Shown: piece after piece, positions 7,519 through 14,882 of the stretch
Numbering within the stretch: the first letter of the stretch is position 1
Layout of the letters: every line of letters starts with the position of its first letter
Program-made: the position numbers and the translations under genes
The notes under the pieces: generated by a model
Database searches by the model: none
What the model was told of the DNA's origin: nothing
Seen by the model: only the letters and a program-made list of their open reading frames with translations
Source of the DNA: Symbiobacteriaceae bacterium
Lineage (GTDB): Bacteria > Bacillota_E > Symbiobacteriia > Symbiobacteriales > Symbiobacteriaceae
DNA: 15,872 bases
Assembly (NCBI GenBank): GCA_027356675.1
Contig: DAHVXO010000286.1
Span: 1-15,872, forward strand
Direction: 5' to 3'

Positions 7519-8165
7519 GGGGCGATGTCCGCCGCCAGATAAAGCTTGCCGCCCTTGGTGGCGAACTGAGTCACGTCGATCTGCCGGCCCAGCTGCCCTT
7601 CGATCAGACTCGTGACGGGCAGCGTAAGGGCGACCTGCTGGGCGTCGAAGCCGGGCACCGGGAGCCAGCGGCCCGACCAGCGCAGCAGGGGCACCGGCAA
7701 GGGGATGCGTCCTGCCGCGGCCTGTTTGATTTGAAAGCGGATCTCGCCGCCGCCCGACACCGTCGGGTCGAGGTGCAGGGTCAGGCCCACCGGCCCCCGG
7801 TAGTGCTCCGGCAGCCGCGGGTCGTGGGACTCGAGGATCGCATCGACCCGAATCTCTGCGCCCTCCAGGCGGCCCCGGACCTTGCGAATCACCCGCTCCT
7901 CGCCCTGCCCGGAGAGCAGGACCGAGGAGAGCATGCCGCTGAACTCCGGCTCGGTCATCACCAGGTGAATCTCCCCGCCGCTGCGGACGTACGTCCACTG
8001 GTCCCGCAGCTGCCGCGCCAGGCTGATGTACGCCACCGCCCCGCCGGGGCCCTGCGGGAAGTCCTCCCTGGGCGCGAGCAAATGCGGCCCCGACCACCAG
8101 AGGGCGACGCCGATGGTCATGGCCAGCGCTCCCGCAATGAGTCCTCGCCGGACGGTCCTGCGCAT
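7509..8165 (-). CDS. YpmS-like membrane-anchored envelope protein, function unknown
   Basis: Protein of 218 residues with a basic N-terminus and one membrane helix (about 7-25, LIAGALAMTIGVALWW), followed by an extracytoplasmic domain. The body (about 45-215) has a search-and-bind lipid-protein look: an AVAYISLARQLRDQW segment, a TEPEFSGMLSSVL segment, beta-rich stretches, and IPLPVPLLRW followed by a last strand region. This pattern resembles YpmS/DUF2140 proteins of Bacillota, but the match is from memory of layout and is tentative. The ATG at 8165 is chosen because AAGGAGG lies 6 bases upstream; two in-frame ATGs further out lack such a site. The gene is divergent from a likely small exported peptide gene and converges on the response regulator. 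It has no Cys lipobox, so it should be held by its uncleaved helix. No catalytic motif is visible. Confidence 0.8.
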   Translation of the reverse strand: MRRTVRRGLIAGALAMTIGVALWWSGPHLLAPREDFPQGPGGAVAYISLARQLRDQWTYVRSGGEIHLVMTEPEFSGMLSSVLLSGQGEERVIRKVRGRLEGAEIRVDAILESHDPRLPEHYRGPVGLTLHLDPTVSGGGEIRFQIKQAAAGRIPLPVPLLRWSGRWLPVPGFDAQQVALTLPVTSLIEGQLGRQIDVTQFATKGGKLYLAADIAPPK

Positions 8166-8285
8166 GGCGCGCCTCCTTCGCATAGCGGATCTCTCACGCA
8201 AGAGTCTAGCGAATGTGAGGCGTCCTGCGCAATCAGCAAAGCCAACCAGCGCTGCCAGCGATTCTCCGGCGGCTGGAATGGGCCT

Positions 8286-8345
8286 TTGTCACAACCGCAG
8301 GCAGGGAAATCGCGTCGTCTGGATGAATTGTCTGACAACTATAGC
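8286..8345. promoter_or_regulatory. Divergent spacer with two palindromes and a possible promoter
   Basis: Two short perfect palindromes share TTGTC and ACAAC: TTGTCACAA (8286-8294) and TTGTCTGACAA (8328-8338). Their centres are 43 bases apart, about four helical turns. The second lies directly before TATAGC (8340-8345), a possible -10 for the small + strand gene at 8365. This looks like a paired operator, but no regulator is identified and no clear -35 is visible. Bases 8166-8285 hold only the leader of the minus-strand gene, with a weak TTGCGC-N18-TAGACT promoter candidate. Confidence 0.35.
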
Positions 8346-8364
8346 ACGAAGGGGGGCCGCTGCG

Positions 8365-8520
8365 ATGCGTTGGGCATGTATAGCGGGGTGGATTCTCCTG
8401 GTCTGGCTTGTGCTGACGATCGGGGGTGTTGCGTTTGCAGGCGCCCGCTCTGGATCCGGTAATGTGCGGCCGCTAACCGCTGATGGGGTCCCGTCCATCT
8501 GGCCGACGAGCATGCCGTGA
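8365..8520 (+). CDS. Small exported or membrane peptide, unknown function (51 aa)
   Basis: An open frame of 51 codons starting MRWACIAGWILLVWLVLTIG. It has a good ribosome site (AAGGGGGG, 8 bases before ATG), a Trp-rich hydrophobic helix at about 6-25 and an AFA sequence at 23-25 that would suit signal peptidase I. Cleavage there would leave a 26-residue Gly/Ser/Pro-containing tail. A strong hairpin starts 16 bases after its stop, and a possible -10 with a palindrome precedes it. These signals together suggest a real gene despite its size. It is divergent from the YpmS-like gene, 199 bases between start codons. I recognise no family. It could instead be a single-pass membrane protein with the tail outside. 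Without comparison to relatives, coding status is inferred. Confidence 0.55.
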   Translation: MRWACIAGWILLVWLVLTIGGVAFAGARSGSGNVRPLTADGVPSIWPTSMP

Positions 8521-8536
8521 GAACGTCACTGAGACC

Positions 8537-8566
8537 GCAGGACCCGGAGACAGCTCCGGGTCCTGC
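8537..8566 (+). terminator. Strong hairpin after the small peptide gene
   Basis: A perfect 13-bp stem, GCAGGACCCGGAG / CTCCGGGTCCTGC, with loop ACAG starts 16 bases after the small gene's stop. The bases that follow (AGTCATTGACC) are not T rich, so termination may be incomplete. Bases 8567-8752 hold no gene I can support; the last 50 (around 8705-8740) are unusually AT rich for this window and probably hold the promoter of the gene at 8753. Confidence 0.6.
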
Positions 8567-8752
8567 AGTCATTGACCCGGGTTTATTGCCTTCCTCAGCT
8601 TGGCCCTCGCACAACTGCGCTGGACCGCTGGCAAGCAGGACCGGGAGGCCCGGGCCGCAAAACCCCCGCCCTCGATTAATCCTGCAGGAAAACTGGTCTC
8701 CATCCTCGAATAGAAATCTGGTATTAAATCCTAAATATGGGAGTGGTGGCGA

Positions 8753-9694
8753 ATGCTGCAGCAGAAGTTTCTGCCCTTGCTCGGTGGGCTCCTGCTGGTC
8801 GCGGTGACATTCTCAGCTGGCTACACGGCCCGGGGTGGCGCGGCACCGCCGGGGCGGGTGGAGCCAGCTGAGACCGCTGCTCCCCAGCCCGTCCCTACCG
8901 GACCACAGGCAGTCCTTGAGGCGTATGCAGCCGCTCGCCGTGATCTGGATTTTCGGGCCGCCTATGGACTGTTGACCCCCTCGTCCCAGGCTGCCTTCAC
9001 GGCAGATGAGTTCGCCGGGGCGTACGCGGGGCAGCATGCTTACACCTTCCAGAGCGTGGAGGTGGAGCCAGCCCGAGGGGAGATCACCCGCGGCTACGCG
9101 GTGGGCCTGGTTCTCACAGGCACCACCCAATACCGATACGCCCGGTACCCATATACCCTCCGGTACGAAGGCGGGCGGTGGGGGGTGGCTCAGGCAGCCG
9201 GGTTGCTTCCGCGCACCCGGGAGGCCTTCGCCGCTAGCGAATGGAATGCGGACCTGCGTCTGACGGAAGCGTGGCTGTCCATCGACCCAAACGCCTGGGA
9301 ACCTTACCTGGAGCGGTTTTACGTCCTCAAGGATACAGCGCATCCGGAAGAGGCCCGGGCTGCCTGGGACGAGGCGATCAAGCTTTCCCAGCCAGAGGAT
9401 GACCCGGACCTGTTTGCGGCCCTTGGCCTGCTCTATCTATTGAACGGCTGGGCCGACGACCTGATCGCGACCGCGCAGGGAGCCCTCGACCTCGCAGCCA
9501 AGCTGGGCAAGGAGCACGCACAACGCTACGACCGGGCATGGCGGTCGGCTCGCATGCTCGCCATGGCCTATGGATACCGTTTCAAGGGCAATGATCAACT
9601 AGCTCTGCAATACTACCGGCAGGCAACAGCCCTGGACCCGCAGAATAAGGATCTAGGGCAGTTCCTCGCCACGCAGCCCATCCATCAATCCTGA
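8753..9694 (+). CDS. Membrane-anchored protein with NTF2-like and TPR-like regions
   Basis: Protein of 313 residues. An N-terminal hydrophobic helix (about 6-22) is followed by a Pro/Ala/Gly-rich linker (28-50), so it is anchored or secreted. There is no Cys lipobox. Residues 50-150 (AVLEAYAAARRDLDFRAAYGLL, then a beta-rich part with YTLRYEGGRWGV) resemble the NTF2-like fold seen in DUF4878-type lipoproteins. Residues 165-305 are helical with TPR-like spacing (PEEARAAWDEAIKL, ALQYYRQATALDP), suggesting a protein-binding scaffold. The ATG at 8753 has only a GGTGG-type ribosome site and is the least certain point. The GH2 gene starts 44 bases after its stop with no terminator between, so the two may be cotranscribed, although their products would lie on different sides of the membrane. 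No enzymatic motif is seen and no function is assigned. Confidence 0.82.
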   Translation: MLQQKFLPLLGGLLLVAVTFSAGYTARGGAAPPGRVEPAETAAPQPVPTGPQAVLEAYAAARRDLDFRAAYGLLTPSSQAAFTADEFAGAYAGQHAYTFQSVEVEPARGEITRGYAVGLVLTGTTQYRYARYPYTLRYEGGRWGVAQAAGLLPRTREAFAASEWNADLRLTEAWLSIDPNAWEPYLERFYVLKDTAHPEEARAAWDEAIKLSQPEDDPDLFAALGLLYLLNGWADDLIATAQGALDLAAKLGKEHAQRYDRAWRSARMLAMAYGYRFKGNDQLALQYYRQATALDPQNKDLGQFLATQPIHQS

Positions 9695-9738
9695 CAGGGC
9701 AACCAACCAAGCCGATCATCCCGGGGGCGGAGCACTGG

Positions 9739-11922
9739 ATGCAGATCAATCTCAACGGTACCTGGAAAGCGACCCGCCATCTGGGCCAGCAGGCCAAGGC
9801 CGGCAAGCCCGGCTACCGGCCCGCGGGCTGGGTGGATGTGCCTGTGCCCGGCCACTGGCAGCAGGTGCCGGAGTTCGCAGAGCACACCGGCTGCCTGCTC
9901 TACCGGCACACGTTCGACTCGACCGGGACGCTTGGAGCGGACGAGACCGCCCGGCTCAGGTTCGACGGAATCATTTACGACGCCAAGGTCTGGTTCAACG
10001 GGGTTTTCGTCGGTGAACATGAGGGCTACTTTGCCCCCGAGGCTTACGACGTCACTCAGTTGCTCCGCGCCGGTGAGAACGTGGTCATGGTGGAGGTCCA
10101 CTCTCCCGCCGCCGAGCAGCGGGGCCGGCGCCGAGCCATCACCGGTGTGCTCTCCCACTGGGACTGCAAGCCACCGCACCTGGACCCCGGCGGCATCTGG
10201 CGGGATGTGGCCCTGGAGATCCACCGGGGTGTAATCCCGGGCAGGCTCCACGTACAGGCGGAGCCGGACGGGGCTGCGCCGAGCAAGGAGAGCGCGACCC
10301 TGGACCCGGACCTCCCTGTTCCCGCCACCGTGCGTTTCGACCTGGAACTGCAGGCCACCGGCGAGGGAAACCTTACCTGGACGGCCACGGTCATACCCGA
10401 GACCTTCGCCGGTCCAGCGGTCACCCTCAGCGGGGCGCAACTGGTCCGCCGCGGGCTGCAGCGGGTGCAGGCGGCGATTGCCGTGCCCGAGGCGCGCCGT
10501 TGGTGGACCTGGGACCTGGGGCAGCCGCATCTCTACCGGCTGGACCTGGAGTTCGCTCTGGACGGGAAGCCCGTCGCTCACCTGGAGCGCCTGGTTGGCA
10601 TTCGCAAGGTCGAGATGCACACCTGGCTCTTCTATCTCAACGGCCGGCGGATCTTCCTGCGCGGCACCAATTACGGCCCCCCGGACTTCCGGTTGGCCAC
10701 CGTCACGGCCGAGGCGTATCACCGGGATCTTGCGCTCATGCGCGAGGCGAACTTGAATACTGCCCGAATCCGGGGCCACATCGGCAAGCCCGAGTTGTAT
10801 GCAGAGGCCTCCCGCCTGGGCATCCTGATCTGGCAGGACTTTCCTCTGGAAGGCATCTACGACCGCACCGTGCTGGCACCCGCCAGAATCCAAGCTGCGC
10901 GCATGGTGGAGGTGCTTGGCCACTTCCCCGCCATCGGGCTTTGGTGCTGCCACGGCAACCCCGGCCGTGCTGCTGACGATCGCCCGGACAGTCTGCTGGA
11001 GCGCTCCATGGCCTTCGTCGACCGTTTCGCCGCCATCTGGAACCGGTCCACTCTCGCACCGGCCATCCGGGAGGTCGTTCGCGCCGTCGACCCCAGCCGG
11101 CCATGCATCGCCCACCCCACGGAGTTGGGGGGCACCGACTCCCGCTCCAACCTGGGCTGGGAGACCGGCAAGCTCGAAGATCTGGGCCGGTTGCTCCGGC
11201 TCCACCCGGAGCGAGCCCGATTTGTCACCGAGTTTGGGTCCCAGTCCTTCCCCATCCCGGACGACAGCCGGCGGTTTGTACAGGGGGAGTGGCCCAACCT
11301 CAACTGGGCCGAACTGAAAGAACGCTACATGCTCCAGGCGTCTACTATGGAGCAGTACGTGCCGCACACGCTGGCCCAGACCTTCGACCATTACGTGGCG
11401 GCCACGCAGTGGTATCAGGCCCACCAGAGCCGGTACGCCATCGAACACTTCCGCCGCCTGAAGTACGGGCCCTGCGGGGGAGTCTTGCAGTACACATTTG
11501 CCGATGGGGCGCCAGGGATCACGCCCTCCCTTCTGGACTATTGGCGTAAACCCAAGGCGGCCCTCCGGGCAGTCCGTGAGGCCATGCAGCCGGTCCACAT
11601 CATGGCTGAGTGGCCGCCTGCCGCGCTAAAGCCCGGTGAGCGCCTCGACCTCAAGGTCTTCCTGATCAACGACTATCACAGGTCCTACGCTGGCACCTGG
11701 AGTTGGCGGCTGCAGCGGGATGGCGACTTGCTGGAGTCCGGGTCGCAGCCCGCCGAACTGCCGCCGGACTGCTTGCTGGCGATTGCCCCCGGCGTTCTCT
11801 GGGCGGTGCCGGCTGCACAACCGTCGGGGAACGTGAACCTGATCCTCCGGCTCGACCTCCATGGGTTGGCGCCAATCGTAAACGAGTATGCGTTCAGCGT
11901 CTTGCCGTCTGTAGGATTGTGA
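9739..11922 (+). CDS. Glycoside hydrolase family 2 protein with altered acid/base site
   Basis: GH2 architecture in 727 residues without a signal peptide, so cytoplasmic. A jelly-roll sugar-binding domain spans about 1-165, an Ig-like domain about 190-290 and the TIM barrel about 295-620. A C-terminal beta domain runs from about 625. Family landmarks include LRGTNYGPPD (308-316), LGILIWQDFP (360-369), nucleophile Glu498 in TEFGSQSFP, and DYWRKPKAALRAVREAMQP (600-618). The acid/base motif, normally WCxHNEP in this branch, reads WCCHGNP, placing Asn407 at the Glu position. This branch includes beta-mannosidase and beta-galactosidase-like members; the substrate is not determinable. The frame is intact to the stop. 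The ATG at 9739 has GGAG 7 bases upstream. It could be an enzyme with reduced or changed chemistry, or a sugar-binding pseudoenzyme. No transporter or sugar regulator lies nearby. Confidence 0.9.
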   Translation: MQINLNGTWKATRHLGQQAKAGKPGYRPAGWVDVPVPGHWQQVPEFAEHTGCLLYRHTFDSTGTLGADETARLRFDGIIYDAKVWFNGVFVGEHEGYFAPEAYDVTQLLRAGENVVMVEVHSPAAEQRGRRRAITGVLSHWDCKPPHLDPGGIWRDVALEIHRGVIPGRLHVQAEPDGAAPSKESATLDPDLPVPATVRFDLELQATGEGNLTWTATVIPETFAGPAVTLSGAQLVRRGLQRVQAAIAVPEARRWWTWDLGQPHLYRLDLEFALDGKPVAHLERLVGIRKVEMHTWLFYLNGRRIFLRGTNYGPPDFRLATVTAEAYHRDLALMREANLNTARIRGHIGKPELYAEASRLGILIWQDFPLEGIYDRTVLAPARIQAARMVEVLGHFPAIGLWCCHGNPGRAADDRPDSLLERSMAFVDRFAAIWNRSTLAPAIREVVRAVDPSRPCIAHPTELGGTDSRSNLGWETGKLEDLGRLLRLHPERARFVTEFGSQSFPIPDDSRRFVQGEWPNLNWAELKERYMLQASTMEQYVPHTLAQTFDHYVAATQWYQAHQSRYAIEHFRRLKYGPCGGVLQYTFADGAPGITPSLLDYWRKPKAALRAVREAMQPVHIMAEWPPAALKPGERLDLKVFLINDYHRSYAGTWSWRLQRDGDLLESGSQPAELPPDCLLAIAPGVLWAVPAAQPSGNVNLILRLDLHGLAPIVNEYAFSVLPSVGL

Positions 11923-11944
11923 CGAATAAGTTCCGGGTATTCTC

Positions 11945-11972
11945 TTGCGTCTCGCCCCTCATGGCGTATAAT
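11945..11972 (+). promoter_or_regulatory. Sigma-A type promoter of the aminotransferase gene
   Basis: A perfect -10 TATAAT (11967-11972) follows TTGCGT (11945-11950, 3/6 to TTGACA) at 16-base spacing. The start codon at 12013 is 40 bases downstream. It separates the aminotransferase from the GH2 gene, which ends at 11922. Confidence 0.75.
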
Positions 11973-12012
11973 CTAGAACCAATACCTTGTGCCTTGGAGA
12001 GGAGTCGCCAGC

Positions 12013-13209
12013 ATGCGCTTATCCGCTCGCGCCCGCGCCATGTCCCCCTCACCCACCATGGCCATTGACGCAAAGTCAAAGCAGCTCATGGCCGAAGGGA
12101 TCGATGTCGTCAACTTCTCCGTTGGAGAACCCGACTTCGACACTCCCGAGCACATCAAAAAGGCGGGCATCGCGGCCATCACCCAGGGGCACACCAAGTA
12201 CACCCCTGCGGCGGGAACGTTGGAACTCCGCAAGGCCATCTGCGAGAAGCTGCTGCGTGACAACGGCCTCGAGTACAAGCCCGAGCAAATCGTGGTCTCC
12301 AACGGTGCCAAGCAATCGCTGTACAACGCCTTCCAGGTCCTGCTTGATCCCGGTGACGAAGTCATCATCCAGGCGCCGTATTGGGTCAGCTACCCGGAAA
12401 TGGTCAAGCTGGCAGGCGGCGTGCCCGTCGTCGTCACCACTGATGAGTCCACCGGCTTCAAGATGACCCCGGCGATGCTCACGGCGAAGCTCACCCCTCG
12501 CACCCGGGCGATCAACCTCAACAGTCCCAGTAACCCCACCGGGGCCGTCTACTCGAAGAGCGAACTGGCGGCACTGGCGGACATCGCTGTTGCGCACCGT
12601 CTCGCCATTGTGACCGATGAGATGTACGAGAAGCTCCTCTATGATGGCGCTGAGCACTTCTCCATCGCCGCGCTGGGGCCGGAGGTCAGGCAGCTGACCA
12701 TCACGGTCAACGGCATGTCCAAGGCCTATGCCATGACCGGCTGGCGCATGGGCTATACCGCCAGCGAAACGCTCTATGCGAAGGCCATGGGCGACCTCCA
12801 GTCCCAGTCCACTTCCGGCCCGTCCTCCATCTCGCAGAAGGCGGCCTTGGAATCGCTCCGTGGGACCCAGGAGCCGGTCGAGCAGATGCGCCTCGAGTTC
12901 GACGCCCGCCGCCGCCATATTATTGAGCGGACCAATCAGATTCCCGGGTTCACCGTGACCGTGCCACCGTATGGCGCCTTCTACATCTTCCCCAACGTGT
13001 CCGGGCTGTTCGGCAAGACCATCCGGGGCCGCCTGATTCAGAATTCCGACGATCTGTGCGCGGTCATCCTCGATGAGGCCAAGGTCGCCCTCGTGCCAGG
13101 GTCCGGGTTTGGATCGCCGGACTTCGTCCGCTTCTCCTACGCCACGTCCTTGGAACGCATCGACGAGGGCCTGAACCGCATCGACGCGTTGGTGCGCGAA
13201 GCTCTCTAG
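12013..13209 (+). CDS. aspB: PLP-dependent aspartate-type aminotransferase (subgroup Ib)
   Basis: Class I fold-type I aminotransferase, 398 residues, usual length for subgroup Ib (Bacillus AspB, Thermus AspC type). It likely interconverts aspartate and 2-oxoglutarate with oxaloacetate and glutamate in the cytoplasm. Visible motifs: FSVGEPDFDTP near 35-44, Tyr63 in TKYTPAAG, SNGAK at 96-100, ring-stacking Trp124, NPTG with Asn174, Asp202 and Tyr205 in TDEMY, and PLP Lys237 in NGMSKAYAMTGWRMGY. Carboxylate-binding Arg373 lies in VRFSYATS. The ATG at 12013 follows GAGAGGAG with 8 bases between; an in-frame GTG at 11989 lies only 17 bases after the -10 and has no such site. The gene stands alone, with its own promoter and terminator. 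Exact substrate range (prephenate, aromatic acids) cannot be settled by eye. Confidence 0.93.
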   Translation: MRLSARARAMSPSPTMAIDAKSKQLMAEGIDVVNFSVGEPDFDTPEHIKKAGIAAITQGHTKYTPAAGTLELRKAICEKLLRDNGLEYKPEQIVVSNGAKQSLYNAFQVLLDPGDEVIIQAPYWVSYPEMVKLAGGVPVVVTTDESTGFKMTPAMLTAKLTPRTRAINLNSPSNPTGAVYSKSELAALADIAVAHRLAIVTDEMYEKLLYDGAEHFSIAALGPEVRQLTITVNGMSKAYAMTGWRMGYTASETLYAKAMGDLQSQSTSGPSSISQKAALESLRGTQEPVEQMRLEFDARRRHIIERTNQIPGFTVTVPPYGAFYIFPNVSGLFGKTIRGRLIQNSDDLCAVILDEAKVALVPGSGFGSPDFVRFSYATSLERIDEGLNRIDALVREAL

Positions 13210-13224
13210 TCAAAGCACGCGTCT

Positions 13225-13255
13225 AACCCGATGGTGGGCAACCCCCATCGGGTTT
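13225..13255 (+). terminator. Intrinsic-type terminator after the aminotransferase
   Basis: AACCCGATGG (13225-13234) pairs with CCATCGGGTT, and GGG pairs with CCC inside after a one-base bulge, closing on a CAA loop. Only a short TTT follows. It starts 15 bases after the aminotransferase stop and 37 bases before the murD ATG. Confidence 0.8.
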
Positions 13256-13291
13256 CGCATGACTGAGATCACCGGTTGGAGGGGTCTTTTC

Positions 13292-14656
13292 ATGGAACTG
13301 CAGGGCAGAGCCGCTGCCGTGGTCGGGATCGGGGTCTCCAACCTGCCCCTGATCCGCTACTTGCTAGGCAAGGGGGCGCACGTGACCGCCTGCGACCGCA
13401 AGAGCCCGGCGGACCTGGGTGAACGGGCGGTGGAGCTTCAGCGGCTGGGGGTGGCCCTGTCTACGGGGCTGGATTACCTCGCACCCCTGGTGTCTCATGA
13501 CCTGATCTTCCTGACGCCTGGCATGCCCAAACACCTGCCGGAGATCCAGCAGGCCAGGGCGCGCGGGGCGGTGATTGCCGGCGAGATTGGGTTGGTCTTG
13601 GCGGGTTGCCAGGCCCCGGTCATCGGCATCACCGGGAGCGCGGGGAAGACCACCACGACCACTCTGGTGGGCGAGATCCTGAAGGCTGCCGGCCAGCAGG
13701 TTTACGTGGGTGGCAACATTGGCACGCCGCTGATCGAACAGGTGGAGCAGGTCCCGCCGGAGGCCGTGGTGGTCTTGGAGCTTTCTAGCTTTCAACTCCA
13801 ACTGGCTGGGGAACGCAGTCCACAGATCAGCGTGATCACCAACATCACGCCCAATCACCTGGATATTCACGCCTCTATGGCTGAGTATGTTTCGGCGAAG
13901 CAGAACATCTTTCGCTATCAACGACCGGTGGACACGGCGGTCCTCAACTACGATGATGAGCTGGTGCGGAGCTTTGCGGCTCAGGTGCCCGGTCGCGTGG
14001 TCTTCTTCTCGCGGCGGGCAGACCCGGGAACGGAGACCTGCGCGTTTATCCAGGGCAGCGACCTGGTCTGGCGGTACCGGGGGCTGGAATACCCCACCCT
14101 GCGCACCGATGAGATCCAGCTATTGGGCCTGCACAACCAGGAGAATGCGCTGGCGGCCCTGGCGGTGGGTTACCTCGCCGGTGCGGGTCTGCATGCCATC
14201 CGGAGCGTGCTGACGACGTTTGCGGGGGTGGAGCACCGGCTCGAACCCGTGCGGGAGTTAGCGGGGGCGCGCTGGTACAACGACTCCAAAGCCACATCTC
14301 CGGCCGAGGCGGTCGCAGCCCTGAGCACCCTGGCGGCGCCCATCGTGCTGATTGCAGGGGGCTCTGACAAGGGCGTCCCCTTCGACCCCATGGCCCCACT
14401 GGTCGTCCAGAAGGTCAAGGCCCTGGTGCTGACCGGCCCCACGGCCCCAAAGATTGAAGCGGCGGTGCGCCGGGCGGGATACGCTCGGATCGTCCACCGG
14501 GCGGCGGACCTGGGGGAGGCGGTCCAGCTCGCCCGGGCCGAGTCGGCGCCGGGGGATAACGTGGTGCTCTCGCCGGGCTGTGCCAGCTTCGACGCCTACC
14601 GCAACTTCGAGGAGCGGGGCCGGCACTTCAAGGCGTTGGTCCTGGCCCTGTGTTGA
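13292..14656 (+). CDS. murD: UDP-N-acetylmuramoyl-L-alanine:D-glutamate ligase
   Basis: Cytoplasmic Mur ligase that adds D-glutamate to UDP-MurNAc-L-Ala using ATP, an early peptidoglycan step. At 454 residues it is full length. N-terminal Rossmann domain about 1-95 (VVGIGVSN at 10-17); central ATPase domain with P-loop GITGSAGKT at 112-120, ELSSFQL at 163-169, NHLDIH at 188-193 and Lys203 (expected carbamylation site) in SAKQNIF. Then HNQENALAA from 281, GVEHRLE from 312, and C-terminal domain with YNDSKATSP from 329 and SPGCASFDAYRNFEERG from 427. The P-loop has Ala117 where Mur ligases usually have Asn. The ATG at 13292 has GGAGG about 10 bases upstream; an in-frame ATG at 13259 overlaps the terminator region. 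The gene lies between an aminotransferase and dinB, not in a dcw cluster, so it may be a second or relocated copy. Confidence 0.93.
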   Translation: MELQGRAAAVVGIGVSNLPLIRYLLGKGAHVTACDRKSPADLGERAVELQRLGVALSTGLDYLAPLVSHDLIFLTPGMPKHLPEIQQARARGAVIAGEIGLVLAGCQAPVIGITGSAGKTTTTTLVGEILKAAGQQVYVGGNIGTPLIEQVEQVPPEAVVVLELSSFQLQLAGERSPQISVITNITPNHLDIHASMAEYVSAKQNIFRYQRPVDTAVLNYDDELVRSFAAQVPGRVVFFSRRADPGTETCAFIQGSDLVWRYRGLEYPTLRTDEIQLLGLHNQENALAALAVGYLAGAGLHAIRSVLTTFAGVEHRLEPVRELAGARWYNDSKATSPAEAVAALSTLAAPIVLIAGGSDKGVPFDPMAPLVVQKVKALVLTGPTAPKIEAAVRRAGYARIVHRAADLGEAVQLARAESAPGDNVVLSPGCASFDAYRNFEERGRHFKALVLALC

Positions 14657-14668
14657 GGTCTCGTTCGG

Positions 14669-14698
14669 TTGACAATCAGATACGAACATGTGTACGAT
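14669..14698 (+). promoter_or_regulatory. dinB promoter
   Basis: A perfect -35 TTGACA (14669-14674) begins 12 bases after the murD stop. TACGAT (14693-14698, 4/6) serves as -10 at 18-base spacing; GATAAT (14696-14701) is the alternative at 21. A LexA-type box overlaps the spacer and -10. The leader to the dinB ATG would be about 180 bases. Confidence 0.7.
14683..14696. promoter_or_regulatory. LexA (SOS) box overlapping the dinB promoter
   Basis: CGAAC-ATGT-GTACG matches the Gram-positive LexA consensus CGAAC-N4-GTTCG at 9 of 10 fixed positions. It overlaps the -10 and spacer of the promoter ahead of dinB, the position expected for a repressor site, so dinB should be induced by DNA damage. 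LexA itself is not in this window. Confidence 0.8.
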
Positions 14699-14729
14699 AA
14701 TACCGGGTCCATGGTGGCCCGGGCGCAGC

Positions 14730-14757
14730 GACAGCCGCCCAGCATTGGGCGGCTGTC
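14730..14757 (+). other. Hairpin in the dinB leader
   Basis: A perfect 12-bp stem, GACAGCCGCCCA / TGGGCGGCTGTC, with loop GCAT lies between the SOS promoter and dinB. The bases after it (CTGGTCAGG) are not T rich. It could end read-through from murD, act as an attenuator, or stabilise the dinB leader. Bases 14758-14882 hold no gene I can support. Confidence 0.6.
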
Positions 14758-14882
14758 CTGGTCAGGGATTGGCGCCAGCGGCCGGGGTCGTCATCAGCGC
14801 CTCTCTCCATGGACTCACCTCGTTGATTTAGCGGGATTGGTTCGCCTTCATGGTATACGTGCTGCAGGGGGAGGTGCCGACG

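Noticed and set aside
9685..11598. Long open frame of 637 codons on the minus strand
   Set aside because: It lies wholly opposite the GH2 gene, has no recognisable domain and is Gly/Pro/Val/Asp rich in the way expected from the antisense of a GC-rich gene. The + strand gene explains the region.
14689..14829. Short open frame starting at ATG inside the dinB promoter region
   Set aside because: Its ATG lies within the LexA box and before the expected transcript start, and it has no ribosome site.
14850..14882. Upstream ATG in frame with dinB
   Set aside because: It would add 11 residues, but it lacks a ribosome site, while the ATG at 14883 has GGGAGG at good spacing and fits the usual N-terminus of the family.
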